From the NCBI GenBank assembly GCA_910584715.1, contig CAJUAN010000004.1, forward strand, positions 62,001-126,000: DNA of 64,000 nt. Direction: 5' to 3'. Shown one piece after another: positions 1 through 8,777 of the stretch. The translations under genes were made by a program, and so were the position numbers. The notes under the pieces were generated by a model. That model was not told where the DNA came from. It made no database searches and saw only the letters and a list, made by a program, of their open reading frames with translations. Origin of the DNA: an uncultured Oscillospiraceae bacterium (GTDB taxonomy: Bacteria > Bacillota > Clostridia > Oscillospirales > Ruminococcaceae). Numbering within the stretch: position 1 is the stretch's first letter; each line of letters opens with the position of its first letter.

Positions 1-23
1 TTAGAATTTTTGAGGTTAAGTAG

Positions 24-52
24 TTGTTTCTTTCAAAAAAATTTGGTATAAT
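24..52 (+). promoter_or_regulatory. Sigma-A promoter of the asp23-recN operon
   Basis: TTGTTT (24-29), a 17-base spacer and a perfect TATAAT (47-52) precede asp23. The roughly 75-base leader holds an inverted repeat (GCTGAC at 78-83 against GTCAGC at 101-106) just ahead of the ribosome binding site. Bases 1-23 hold nothing I recognise. Confidence 0.7.
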
Positions 53-133
53 AGATATACATACATATTTTTGAAAGGCTGACAACGTCATAATGTAACC
101 GTCAGCTGTCAGATATGGCAAGGAGGTATCATT

Positions 134-517
134 ATGAGCAGAACAGCTAAGACTGAAACAGCCAATAACCTGAAAATTTTTGAGGACGTTATCCGCAGGA
201 TCACAGAGCTTGCGGCGGCGGACGTTGACGGCGTATGCGGCTTTGTAAGGTCAAAGGTGGATTTTGCCGACCTGTTCATCAGAGCGGGACAGCAGCCGCT
301 GATAGACGTAAAGACCGGCGACGGCTCGGCGGAGATATCACTCGGTATCAACGTTTCGGGCAGGTGCAAGGTCAGGAGCACCGCAGAAAAGGTTCAGCAG
401 CGCGTTAAGGATGACGTCCAGAGCATGACGGGCATTGCGGTGACAAAGGTCAGCGTTTATATTTACGGCATCGTTTTCGACGATGAGGATAACGGAAACA
501 GCAAAAATAACGAATAA
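134..517 (+). CDS. Asp23/Gls24 family envelope stress protein
   Basis: A 127-residue protein of the Asp23/Gls24 family (DUF322). These are small cytosolic or membrane-associated proteins linked to alkaline and envelope stress; no enzyme activity is established. The ATG follows a strong AGGAGG at 121-126. The family pattern shows as a short N-terminal helix, the segment VDGVCGF at about 33-39, and the central stretch SAEISLGINV. In Clostridia this gene usually sits between accBC and nusB. Here it opens the operon behind its own promoter, directly before nusB. The last residues are acidic and Asn-rich and probably disordered. Confidence 0.85.
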   Translation: MSRTAKTETANNLKIFEDVIRRITELAAADVDGVCGFVRSKVDFADLFIRAGQQPLIDVKTGDGSAEISLGINVSGRCKVRSTAEKVQQRVKDDVQSMTGIAVTKVSVYIYGIVFDDEDNGNSKNNE

Positions 518-597
518 GGAAAGCAGGCTCTTCTTGACGGGGAGGGCTTGCTTTTCTGCGTGTTTTTGCTCCGATAGGCGGAAAGGAAAGTGCGGAA

Positions 598-1026
598 TTG
601 AAAAGAAGTGAAATAAGAGAAGCTGTGTTTTACCTGACGTTTGAGAAGATGTTCGGCAGCGATACACCCGACGAGGTACTCGACACGGCTTACGAAGCGG
701 ACGTTTTTGAGATAACCGAGGACGTGGAGGATATGTTCAAGGCGGTGGACGGGCATTCCGCCGAAACAGACGAGGTGATCGCCAAATTCAGCGAGAAGCG
801 GCAGTTCAGCCGCATACCCAAGGTACTGACCGCGATACTCAGGATAGCGGTATACGAAATGCTTTACGACGATAAGATACACGATAATGTGGCGATAAGC
901 GAGGCGGTTATCCTTGCTCAGAAGTTCGCCTATGAAAACGACGTGCAGTTTGTGAACGGTCTGCTGGGAGCGTTCAGCAGGAGCAGGTCGGGGGACGGTT
1001 CGGGAAATGAAAATACTGGGGCTTGA
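598..1026 (+). CDS. nusB: Transcription antitermination factor NusB
   Basis: A 142-residue all-helical NusB protein. It partners NusE (S10) at boxA RNA in rRNA antitermination. It begins KRSEIREAVFYLTFEKMF, matching the family's usual R-x-x-A-x-x-x-L-F start, and ends with the conserved helix around FVNGLLGAFSR. The start is TTG at 598, about 8 bases after GGAAAGGA. The region from about residue 25 to 60 is more acidic than usual. The 3' end overlaps the next gene by 20 bases, which points to translational coupling. Confidence 0.9.
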   Translation: MKRSEIREAVFYLTFEKMFGSDTPDEVLDTAYEADVFEITEDVEDMFKAVDGHSAETDEVIAKFSEKRQFSRIPKVLTAILRIAVYEMLYDDKIHDNVAISEAVILAQKFAYENDVQFVNGLLGAFSRSRSGDGSGNENTGA

Positions 1027-1942
1027 CACAAGCAACTATACGACCTCGGCAGCCATTTTCGATACCTCGGACGGTACGGTAAAGCAGGTAAAAAAGCTTC
1101 TGCCGGTAAAAAAAGGCGAATTGGGGCTACGGCAGAGCGACGCAGTCTTTCACCATACAAAGCAGCTTCCTGAAATTATAACGGCTCTTTGGGGGGACAA
1201 TTCCGAAATTCCCGCCGCTGTGGGTGTTTCGGTAAAGCCCCGCGGTACCGAAGGATCCTATATGCCCTGCTTTCTGTGCGGAGAGGGGCTTGCGGATTCG
1301 CTGGGAGCGGTAAACGGCATTTCAGTGTACAAAACCTCTCATCAGATCGGACACATTTTGGCTGCGCTGTATTCGGCGGACAGGCTTGACCTTGCAGGGG
1401 AACGCTTCATTGCGTTTCACGTCAGCGGGGGTACTACCGACTGCCTGCTTGTCGAACCCGATGAGGAAAATATTGTCAGAGCAACGGAGCTTGGAACGTC
1501 CCTCGACCTTAAAGCGGGACAGGCCGTAGACCGTGTGGGACTTATGCTGGGACTGGATTTTCCATGCGGACAGGGGCTTGAAGCGCTTGCCCTGAAAAGC
1601 GGCAGGAGCTATAAGCTAAAGCCGGCGGTGAAAGGCGGCAGCTGCTGCCTTTCGGGAGTGGAAAACAAGTGCGGGAAAATGCTTGAGGCGGGCGAAAGTC
1701 CCGAGGATATTGCTATGTACTGTTTGCAGTACGTCTGCGCGGCGATCGGGGAAATGACGCGTTACGCTTTGGATACGCGGGGAAAGCTGCCCGTGGTTTT
1801 TGCGGGCGGGGTAATGTCCGATAAAATAATAAGGGACAGGCTCGAAAGCGAATTTGATTCGTATTTTGCCGCTCCGGAATTTTCCTGCGACAACGCCGCG
1901 GGAACTGCGGTTTTTGCGGCTTTGAAAGGGAATTTTATATGA
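1007..1942 (+). CDS. TsaD/Kae1-like protein (paralogue in the nusB-xse operon)
   Basis: A 311-residue ASKHA-fold protein related to TsaD/Kae1, the threonylcarbamoyl transferase that makes t6A in tRNA. It starts ILGLDTSNYTTSAAI (first phosphate loop) and keeps the two metal-ligand histidines in HQIGH (H112, H116), the segment HVSGGTTD, and a C-terminal AGGVMSD...CDNAAG. The usual HMEGH is HQIGH, and the protein is shorter than TsaD (about 335-340 residues). I therefore read it as a divergent clostridial paralogue rather than the main TsaD. It overlaps nusB by 20 bases and xseA by 4 (ATGA). Its substrate is unknown; it is commonly annotated as an O-sialoglycoprotein endopeptidase, which is a legacy name. 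Confidence 0.75.
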   Translation: MKILGLDTSNYTTSAAIFDTSDGTVKQVKKLLPVKKGELGLRQSDAVFHHTKQLPEIITALWGDNSEIPAAVGVSVKPRGTEGSYMPCFLCGEGLADSLGAVNGISVYKTSHQIGHILAALYSADRLDLAGERFIAFHVSGGTTDCLLVEPDEENIVRATELGTSLDLKAGQAVDRVGLMLGLDFPCGQGLEALALKSGRSYKLKPAVKGGSCCLSGVENKCGKMLEAGESPEDIAMYCLQYVCAAIGEMTRYALDTRGKLPVVFAGGVMSDKIIRDRLESEFDSYFAAPEFSCDNAAGTAVFAALKGNFI

Positions 1943-3123
1943 GCGCGGTTATGACGGTATCGCAGCTTAACAGGTACGTCGCCTTTAAGCTGAAGGAGGA
2001 CAAAAATCTTCACGGAAAGCTTATCAGGGGCGAAATATCCAATTTTACAAATCATGCCAAAAGCGGACATTTTTACTTTACCTTAAAAGACAGCGAAAGC
2101 GCGGTCAAGGCGGTAATGTTCAGGGATATGGCTTCGCGGTTGCCGTTCATGCCGAAAAGCGGAATGAAGGTCATAGTTTCTGCGGACGTCCGCGTTTACG
2201 AGCGGGACGGCGTTTACCAGCTTTATGTTACCGATATGCAGCCGGATGGCGCGGGGGCGCTGTATCTTGCCCTTGAACAGCTCAAGGAACGGCTCGCGCT
2301 GGAGGGAGTATTTGACGAATCCCGCAAAAAGCCGCTGCCGCCGCTGCCGAAAAAGATCGGCATAGTTACTTCGACCGACGCCGCCGCGCTACAGGATATG
2401 CTGAACATTTTGGCAAGGCGGTACCCGATCGCGGAGGTAACGGTCTTTCCCGCGGCGGTGCAGGGAGAAGCGGCTCCCGAGTCCATATGCAAAGCGTTGG
2501 GGTACGCCGACAAGCGGGGCATGGATCTGCTCATTTGCGGACGGGGCGGCGGTTCTTTCGAGGACTTGTCCGCATTCAATACCGAAGCTGTGGCGCGGTG
2601 CATACAGGGGTGCGGTACGCCGGTAATATCCGCGGTGGGACACGAAACCGATTTCACAGTGGCGGACATGGCTGCCGATCTGCGCGCTCCAACTCCGTCA
2701 GCCGCCGCGGAGCTTGCCGCTCCCGACATTACGTTTCTGTACGGCAGGCTGAACGCTGTGGAAAAGGCTTTAAGAGACAGCTTTCTGAACCGTCTGGAGG
2801 AAAAGTACAGGCGGCTTGAAAATACGGAAAGGCGCATAAAGGCTCTCGACCCGAGAGAACGGGCGCTCCGTCTGAAAGAAAAATTCGATCAGGCGGGAAA
2901 GCGTCTGAGATCGGCGTATACCGTAAAGCTCAAAGAGTGCGGAGGTCTGCTTGCGGAAAGGGCGGCGGCCCTCGACGGGCTCAGTCCGCTGAAAACTCTG
3001 AGCAGGGGCTATTCGCTCGTCTACAAGGACGGAAGGCTTGTGGGTTCCGCGGCGGGGCTTTCGGCGGGGGACAGGGTGGATATCCGTCTTTCGGACGGCG
3101 TCGTATCGGCAGTAATAGACTAA
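1939..3123 (+). CDS. xseA: Exodeoxyribonuclease VII large subunit
   Basis: A 394-residue catalytic subunit of exonuclease VII, which degrades single-stranded DNA from either end with XseB. The N-terminal OB fold (about residues 5-100) begins VSQLNRYVAFKLK and contains GEISNFTNHAKSGHFYFTLKD. The central catalytic domain carries GIVTSTDAAALQD, GRGGGSFEDL (about 200-209) and AVGHETDFT (about 232-240). A long coiled-coil region follows (about 265-345). The end LSRGYSLVYKDG is the usual C-terminal motif. The ATG overlaps the upstream stop by 4 bases. Confidence 0.95.
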   Translation: MSAVMTVSQLNRYVAFKLKEDKNLHGKLIRGEISNFTNHAKSGHFYFTLKDSESAVKAVMFRDMASRLPFMPKSGMKVIVSADVRVYERDGVYQLYVTDMQPDGAGALYLALEQLKERLALEGVFDESRKKPLPPLPKKIGIVTSTDAAALQDMLNILARRYPIAEVTVFPAAVQGEAAPESICKALGYADKRGMDLLICGRGGGSFEDLSAFNTEAVARCIQGCGTPVISAVGHETDFTVADMAADLRAPTPSAAAELAAPDITFLYGRLNAVEKALRDSFLNRLEEKYRRLENTERRIKALDPRERALRLKEKFDQAGKRLRSAYTVKLKECGGLLAERAAALDGLSPLKTLSRGYSLVYKDGRLVGSAAGLSAGDRVDIRLSDGVVSAVID

Positions 3124-3137
3124 CGGAGGTCAACAGC

Positions 3138-3323
3138 ATGAATTTTGAACAGTCGCTGAAAAGGCTTGAGGAAATTATCGCAAGGCTTGAAAATAACGAG
3201 ATATCTCTTGAAGAATCCATTGAAATATACCGGGAGGGTACCGCTCTGGCGGGCAAGTGCCGCAGTCTGCTTGACAGTGCGGAGCTGCTCGTTACCGTTG
3301 AGGAAACAGACGGCAGCCAATGA
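3138..3323 (+). CDS. xseB: Exodeoxyribonuclease VII small subunit
   Basis: A 61-residue helical subunit that decorates XseA. It starts at the ATG at 3138 behind GGAGG (3125-3129), beginning MNFEQSLKRLEEIIARLEN, the classic XseB opening. The next conserved stretch is ISLEESIEIYREGTAL. The same frame is open further upstream, but that stretch lies inside xseA and lacks homology, so the short form is the gene. It sits 14 bases after xseA, giving the expected subunit pairing. Confidence 0.93.
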   Translation: MNFEQSLKRLEEIIARLENNEISLEESIEIYREGTALAGKCRSLLDSAELLVTVEETDGSQ

Positions 3324-3357
3324 TATTATGACATTGCAGGAAAACGGAGGATACATT

Positions 3358-4245
3358 TTGAACACTGAATTTAAAAAGCGTCTTGAGGAGCTGTCGGGAA
3401 TGACCGACCGCCGGCTTGAGGACTGTATGAACGGCGTTCTTTCGGGAACGGCGGGGCAGCGGAAGGTTGCCGAGGCAATGGAGTACTCGCTGTCCGCGGG
3501 GGGCAAGAGGATACGCCCCGTGCTTACGCTGGAATTCTGCCGCGTTTGCGGAGGTGACCCGGAAGCCGCGCTTCCCGCCGCCTGCGCGCTGGAAATGATA
3601 CACACCTTTTCGCTTATCCATGACGATCTTCCGTGCATGGACGACGACGATATGCGCCGGGGCAAGCCCTCGTGCCATATCGCTTTCGGAGAGCCGACCG
3701 CTCTTCTGGCGGGAGACGCTCTGCTGAATCTGGCTTATGAAACGGTTTGCGGCGGAAGTCTCACCGCGGGGACAAAGCTTGCGCTTATTGCTGAACTGAC
3801 CAAAGCCACAGGCGTGAACGGCATGATAGGCGGACAGGTGATAGATACTGCGTTTGAGGGGCAAATGGACGAATCTATGCTTTTGGATATGTACTCCATG
3901 AAAACGGGTGCGCTGCTGAAAGCCGCCTGCAAAATGGGCTGCATAGCCGCGGGCGCGGGGGACGAAAAGATCGCGGCGGCGGAGCTTTACGCCGAAAAGC
4001 TTGGACTTGCTTTTCAGATAATCGACGACATACTTGACGTTACCGGAGACGAAAAGCTGCTCGGCAAGCCTATAGGCAGCGACAGCGGAAACGAAAAGGA
4101 GACCTTCGTTTCCCTGAACGGTATCGAAAATTCCCGAAATACGGCGAAAACCCTTACCGATGAGGCTTTGAGCGCTCTCGAAGCGTTTGAAAATACGGAT
4201 TTTTTAAAGGAGCTTACGCTGTTTCTTTTGAAACGGGAGTATTAA
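3358..4245 (+). CDS. ispA: Polyprenyl (farnesyl) diphosphate synthase
   Basis: A 295-residue trans-isoprenyl diphosphate synthase, most likely making farnesyl diphosphate from IPP and DMAPP for undecaprenol and other prenyl lipids. The first Asp-rich motif is DDLPCMDDDD (about 89-98), followed by RRGKPSCH. The second is DDILD (about 228-232), and the SAGGKRIRP substrate motif is at about 46-54. I prefer the TTG at 3358 because GGAGG (3346-3350) lies 7 bases upstream. An in-frame ATG at 3328 has no ribosome binding site. It sits with dxs in one operon, linking two steps of isoprenoid supply. Confidence 0.9.
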   Translation: MNTEFKKRLEELSGMTDRRLEDCMNGVLSGTAGQRKVAEAMEYSLSAGGKRIRPVLTLEFCRVCGGDPEAALPAACALEMIHTFSLIHDDLPCMDDDDMRRGKPSCHIAFGEPTALLAGDALLNLAYETVCGGSLTAGTKLALIAELTKATGVNGMIGGQVIDTAFEGQMDESMLLDMYSMKTGALLKAACKMGCIAAGAGDEKIAAAELYAEKLGLAFQIIDDILDVTGDEKLLGKPIGSDSGNEKETFVSLNGIENSRNTAKTLTDEALSALEAFENTDFLKELTLFLLKREY

Positions 4246-4262
4246 ATAAAGGAATGAAAAAC

Positions 4263-4748
4263 ATGAATACGCTTTCATATAATTATGTTCTTTTCGCTTC
4301 GCTTGTTTCATGGTGCGCGGCGCAGGTCATAAAAACTCTGCTGAACTTTATGCAGACAAAAAAATTTAACCCCGAACGCCTTTTCGGAGCGGGCGGAATG
4401 CCCAGCTCTCACTCTGCTCTGGTGTGCTCGGCTACTATCGCCGTTTGCAGGAAATGCGGGTTCGGATCTTCGGAGTTTGCGATAATGTTTATAGTTGCAA
4501 TGATAGTAATGTATGACGCTATGGGAGTAAGGCGTTCAGCGGGGCTCCACGCACGTGAGATCAACAGGATAAACCGTATCTTTGCCGTAAGGGGGATAAA
4601 GCCTAACGAGGAATCGCAGGAACGTAAGCCCGAAAAAAGGAAAAAGGAACTCAAGGAATATCTCGGTCACACGCCTTTTGAAGTCCTTGGAGGCGCGCTT
4701 CTCGGCATACTTATAGCAATGGCGATGCCTATGACTCTGACAATGTGA
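4263..4748 (+). CDS. Divergent PAP2 family membrane protein (DUF212)
   Basis: A 161-residue membrane protein of the divergent PAP2 / acid phosphatase-vanadium haloperoxidase-related family. The family signature GAGGMPSSHSA is clear at about residues 42-52, and a second block GVRRSAGLHAREIN is near 95. Hydrophobic segments lie at the N terminus, at about 68-88 and at the C terminus (VLGGALLGILIAMAM). Substrate unknown; a role on prenyl or lipid phosphates would fit its place between ispA and dxs, but that is inference. ATG at 4254 is also in frame. The AAAGGA at 4248-4253 spaces better to 4263. Confidence 0.8.
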   Translation: MNTLSYNYVLFASLVSWCAAQVIKTLLNFMQTKKFNPERLFGAGGMPSSHSALVCSATIAVCRKCGFGSSEFAIMFIVAMIVMYDAMGVRRSAGLHAREINRINRIFAVRGIKPNEESQERKPEKRKKELKEYLGHTPFEVLGGALLGILIAMAMPMTLTM

Positions 4749-4765
4749 AAAGGAAGTTTTTATGT

Positions 4766-6622
4766 ATGAATAATAAAGAAATATCTCTTAAAAATTTGAC
4801 TTCTCCCCATGAATTAAGCCGTCTTGATATGCGCCAGTGCGAAAAGCTCTGCGGCGAGATACGTGAAAATATTATCCGCACTGTCATGAAAAACGGCGGG
4901 CACCTTTCTTCAAACCTTGGAACGGTGGAGCTTGCCGTTGCTATCCATAGGGTGTTCCGTTCTCCTGCGGATAAGATCATATGGGACGTGGGTCATCAGG
5001 CTTATGCCCACAAGCTGCTGACAGGACGGTATAGCGATTTCGGTACTCTGCGGAAAAAAGACGGTATATCGGGCTTTTGCCGTCCCGAGGAATCGGAGCA
5101 CGACGCTTTTATAAGCGGTCACAGCAGCACGTCCATTTCGGCGGCTCTGGGAATGGCGGAGGCAATGCGCCTTGACGGGGACAAGCACCACGCGGTAGCC
5201 GTTATCGGCGACGGAGCCTTTACGGGCGGACTTGCATACGAGGGTCTCAACAACGCGGGCAAAAGCAATAACAACCTCATAGTTATACTTAACCACAACG
5301 ATATGTCCATATCGAAAAACGTGGGGGCGTTTGCGAAATATCTTACATCCATCAGGGGCAATACCGCTTACATCAACGCCAAGAAAAAGGTTGAGTACAT
5401 TTTGGGCAACACTCCTATTGTGGGAGAGCCAATTAAAAAGGTCATTCAGACTTCAAAATCCGCGCTGAAATCGGTTCTTTACCACTCCACAATGTTTGAG
5501 GATATGGGTTTTGTATACCTGGGACCTATCGACGGTCACAATATTTCCGAGCTGGAGGACGCTCTTAGGGCGGCAAAAAAGCTTCGCCGTCCCGTGTTCG
5601 TGCACGTCAATACCATTAAGGGAAAGGGCTTCAGACCCGCGGAGATAAATCCCGGAGCTTTCCATGCGATACCCTCCTGCGGGTACAGAAAAAACAATCC
5701 CAACAATGACATAAAGGATTCATTTTCGGAAGCGGCAGGCAAGGCTCTTTGCCGTCTGGCGGCCAGGGATTCAAAAATATGCGCGGTCACGGCCGCAATG
5801 AAGTACGCCACGGGATTGCAGTATTTTGCTTCGGAGTACCCTGAAAGATTTTTTGATGTGGGGATAGCCGAACAGCACGCGGTTACCTTTGCGGCGGGTC
5901 TCGCAAAGGGCGGCAGACTTCCTTTTTTTGCGGTGTATTCCAGCTTTTTGCAGCGTTCCTACGATCAGATCATTCACGACGCGTCTATAGACAGCACTCA
6001 TATTGTTATAGGTATCGACCGTGCAGGCTTTGCGGGCGAGGACGGTGAAACTCATCAGGGTATTTTCGACGTTCCTATGCTGCTGACTGTCCCGGGGATC
6101 ACGGTATATTCTCCGTCTACCTACAAGGAGCTTGAAATGTGCATGGAAACCGCCTTTTACCGAACAGACGGAGTAGCGGCTGTAAGGTACCCCAAGGGAG
6201 GCGAAACGCTGACATTCGGTGCGGAGGACACTGTTTCATATGCCTATACGCTGACAAAAAACGGAAACCGCAGGCTTGCTGTGGGATATGGAAGAATTAT
6301 CCATAATCTTTACGCCGCTGCGGAAAACTGCGACGTTCTGAAGCTTGTGAAGCTGTATCCGGTTGAGGAAGAGATATTGAGGATATGCAAAAATTACGAC
6401 GAGATATTTTTCTTTGAGGAAGGCTCGCGGCGTGGAGGCATCGGCGAATATCTGCTTACGGAGCTTTACGGAAAGGGCTACAGGGGAAAATATTCAATAA
6501 CTGCGCCGGACGGCTTTGTCGGTCAGGCTTCAATGGAGGAATGTCTTGACGAATACGGTCTGAGCGCAGAAAAAATGAAAGATGTACTTAATAATTGTTC
6601 GGAGGGCGTCATTGAGACTTGA
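4766..6622 (+). CDS. dxs: 1-deoxy-D-xylulose-5-phosphate synthase
   Basis: A 618-residue thiamine-diphosphate enzyme that condenses pyruvate and glyceraldehyde-3-phosphate, the first step of the MEP isoprenoid route. Visible motifs include HLSSNLGTVEL, WDVGHQAYAHKLLTGR, the diphosphate-binding AVIGDGAFTGGLAYEG, the segment LNHNDMSIS, and in the pyrimidine domain FFDVGIAEQHAVTFAAGLA. The C-terminal transketolase domain has FFFEEGSRRGGIGEYL. I chose ATG 4766 (AGGA at 4751-4754) over an in-frame GTG at 4745, which overlaps the previous gene. Its stop overlaps the tlyA start. Confidence 0.95.
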   Translation: MNNKEISLKNLTSPHELSRLDMRQCEKLCGEIRENIIRTVMKNGGHLSSNLGTVELAVAIHRVFRSPADKIIWDVGHQAYAHKLLTGRYSDFGTLRKKDGISGFCRPEESEHDAFISGHSSTSISAALGMAEAMRLDGDKHHAVAVIGDGAFTGGLAYEGLNNAGKSNNNLIVILNHNDMSISKNVGAFAKYLTSIRGNTAYINAKKKVEYILGNTPIVGEPIKKVIQTSKSALKSVLYHSTMFEDMGFVYLGPIDGHNISELEDALRAAKKLRRPVFVHVNTIKGKGFRPAEINPGAFHAIPSCGYRKNNPNNDIKDSFSEAAGKALCRLAARDSKICAVTAAMKYATGLQYFASEYPERFFDVGIAEQHAVTFAAGLAKGGRLPFFAVYSSFLQRSYDQIIHDASIDSTHIVIGIDRAGFAGEDGETHQGIFDVPMLLTVPGITVYSPSTYKELEMCMETAFYRTDGVAAVRYPKGGETLTFGAEDTVSYAYTLTKNGNRRLAVGYGRIIHNLYAAAENCDVLKLVKLYPVEEEILRICKNYDEIFFFEEGSRRGGIGEYLLTELYGKGYRGKYSITAPDGFVGQASMEECLDEYGLSAEKMKDVLNNCSEGVIET

Positions 6623-7412
6623 TGTATATCTCGCCGAAAACGGTCTTGTAAAAAGCCGTGCTGCGGCAAAGGAGCTAATATTATCTGGACAGGTTTCGGC
6701 GGACGGAAAAACCGTGATTAAACCCTCTTTTGACGTTTATGAGGGCTGTTCAGTGAAAATTACCGGCGGGCAGCTACGCTATGTGGGCAGGGGAGGCTTG
6801 AAGCTTGAAAAGGCTTTGGACGTATTCAATATAAACCTCTCGGAGCGGGTCTGCATAGATATTGGCGCGTCAACCGGCGGTTTTACTGATTGTATGCTGC
6901 AAAACGGCGCGGCGTACGTCTATGCTGTAGACGTCGGTCACGGTCAGCTTGACGGTAAGCTTATAAATGACAAACGTGTACTTAATATGGAAAAAACTAA
7001 CATACTGGAGCTTTCGGCGGATAATTTTCCGAAAGAGCCGTCCTTTATTTCCGCGGACGTTTCTTTTGTGTCGCTTAAACGGATACTCCCCAAAATAAAG
7101 GAGCTTCTGCCCGAAAGCGGAGAAGCCGCCGTATTGGTAAAGCCCCAGTTCGAGGCAGGGAAATCTAATATCGGCAAAAGCGGTATAGTCAGGAACCGAA
7201 AAGTCCATGTCTCCGTTTTGTCGGATATTGTTTCATTCTGCTTTTCGGTCGGGCTTGAGGTTTTGGGTCTGACTCATTCTCCCGTTACAGGTGGGAGCGG
7301 AGCGGACGGAAATATCGAGTATCTTGCTTATCTGAAACGCGGAGGCTCCCAAAGGGATTTTGATTTCGGGGAGACAGTCCGCTGCGCTTTTGAGGAACTG
7401 AAAAAAACATGA
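6612..7412 (+). CDS. tlyA: TlyA family rRNA methyltransferase / putative hemolysin
   Basis: A 266-residue protein with an N-terminal S4 RNA-binding domain (RLDVYLAENGLVKSRAAAKE, about residues 2-60) and an FtsJ/RrmJ-like SAM methyltransferase domain (DIGASTGGFTDCMLQNGA at about 78-95, then VLVKPQFEA). The family includes 16S/23S rRNA 2'-O-ribose methylases. I place the start at TTG 6612 because GGAGGG (6601-6606) lies just upstream and family members begin at RLDVYL; an in-frame ATG at 6582 lacks a ribosome binding site. It overlaps the dxs stop by 11 bases. Confidence 0.9.
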   Translation: MRLDVYLAENGLVKSRAAAKELILSGQVSADGKTVIKPSFDVYEGCSVKITGGQLRYVGRGGLKLEKALDVFNINLSERVCIDIGASTGGFTDCMLQNGAAYVYAVDVGHGQLDGKLINDKRVLNMEKTNILELSADNFPKEPSFISADVSFVSLKRILPKIKELLPESGEAAVLVKPQFEAGKSNIGKSGIVRNRKVHVSVLSDIVSFCFSVGLEVLGLTHSPVTGGSGADGNIEYLAYLKRGGSQRDFDFGETVRCAFEELKKT

Positions 7413-7428
7413 AAGGAGTACTGCGGCG

Positions 7429-8283
7429 GTGAAAATTGCTGTTATGCCTAATTTCGGAAAGCTGCACGCGCTCAGAACCGCGCTGGAATGCTGCGATATA
7501 CTGAACTCTCTCGGAATAGGAGTTCTTGCGGAAAACCGCTTCAAAAACGAATTTGAAGACAAAAGATTTGTAACTCTGGGAACAGCCGAAGAAATAGCCG
7601 CGGAGTGCGATATAATAATAGCCATAGGCGGCGACGGAACTATTCTGACGGCTTCGGTGCAGGCTTCTGCGAACAACAAGCCGCTGTTGGGGATAAACAC
7701 CGGCAGGCTCGGTTTTATGGCGTCTATGGAGCGTGACGAGCTTGAAAGTCTTGTAAAGCTTAAAACGGGTGATTACTGCACAGAGGATCGAATGATGCTT
7801 GACGCTTCGCTTGTTCGGGACGGGAAAACAGTCTCGTCACACACGGCTCTGAACGACGTAGTGATAGCGCGTCCCTACTCAAAAATAACCGACTACGAAA
7901 TATTTACGGATGGTATAGCTGTCAGCTCCATGCGTTCGGACGGAATGGTTTTTGCGACTCCCACAGGCTCCACGGCTTACGCGCTTTCCGCGGGAGGGCC
8001 AATTCTCGAACCTGAAACGGAGTGCATACAGCTCACGCCAATATGTCCTCACTCGCTGTTTTCGAGGACTATGGTTTTCAAGTCGGAAAGAGTCCTTGAG
8101 GTAAGGCATTATTCTGACGACGATTCGGTCTATTTTTCGGTGGACGGGAAATTTTCCTGCGCCCTGACAAGGGACGAAAGGCTTATTATAAAGAAGTCGG
8201 AAAAGAAGCTGCGGCTCATAGATATAAAGGGGCACTCATTTTTCGGCGCGGTAAACAGCAAGCTGATGAATCCAATAAAGTGA
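7429..8283 (+). CDS. nadK: NAD kinase
   Basis: A 284-residue NAD kinase, which phosphorylates NAD to NADP. The GGDGT motif lies at residues 67-71, the segment NTGRLGFMA follows, and the NAD-binding stretch TPTGSTAYALSAGGP lies in the second domain. The start is GTG at 7429 behind GAAAGGAG. Its place between tlyA and argR is the conserved clostridial order. Confidence 0.93.
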   Translation: MKIAVMPNFGKLHALRTALECCDILNSLGIGVLAENRFKNEFEDKRFVTLGTAEEIAAECDIIIAIGGDGTILTASVQASANNKPLLGINTGRLGFMASMERDELESLVKLKTGDYCTEDRMMLDASLVRDGKTVSSHTALNDVVIARPYSKITDYEIFTDGIAVSSMRSDGMVFATPTGSTAYALSAGGPILEPETECIQLTPICPHSLFSRTMVFKSERVLEVRHYSDDDSVYFSVDGKFSCALTRDERLIIKKSEKKLRLIDIKGHSFFGAVNSKLMNPIK

Positions 8284-8295
8284 GGAAAGATACAG

Positions 8296-8739
8296 ATGAA
8301 AAGTCACAGACAGAATAAGATAATAGAGCTGGTCGAGCGGTATGAAATTACAACTCAGGACGCTTTGAAGAAGCGTTTGGAGGACGAGGGCATAGCCGTT
8401 ACCCAGGCTACGCTGTCAAGAGACATAAATGAGCTTGATCTGAGAAAAGAGCCGTCTCCGTCCGGAGCTTATATATATGTCCGCGCACAGAGGGCGGAGA
8501 TGCAGTTTCCTCCGATATTCAGGGATTCGGTAGCCGGCATTGACTTTGCGCTGAACACTGTGGTGATAAAGTGTCACACAGGAATGGCTCAGGCGGCGTG
8601 CGCTGTACTGGATAAAATGAGCTGTACCGGGATAGTCGGTACGATAGCCGGGGACGATACTATATTTGCGCTTATGAGAACTGAATCGGCTGCCTGCGAG
8701 TTTGCCGACGGACTCAAAGTGATGCTTTCCGCAGAATAG
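8296..8739 (+). CDS. argR: Arginine repressor ArgR
   Basis: A 147-residue ArgR/AhrC regulator. The N-terminal winged helix (about 1-70) has KIIELVERYEITTQDALKK and QATLSRDINEL. The C-terminal domain has the arginine-binding and hexamerisation segment GTIAGDDTIFALMR. It would repress arginine biosynthesis when arginine is plentiful. No arginine biosynthetic genes are in the window; in many Firmicutes argR simply resides in this nadK-recN slot. ATG at 8296, with GAGGAAAG 8 bases upstream. Confidence 0.93.
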   Translation: MKSHRQNKIIELVERYEITTQDALKKRLEDEGIAVTQATLSRDINELDLRKEPSPSGAYIYVRAQRAEMQFPPIFRDSVAGIDFALNTVVIKCHTGMAQAACAVLDKMSCTGIVGTIAGDDTIFALMRTESAACEFADGLKVMLSAE

Positions 8740-8777
8740 ATCCGGCTTCAATCACCCTCCATGAAAGGACGTTTATT

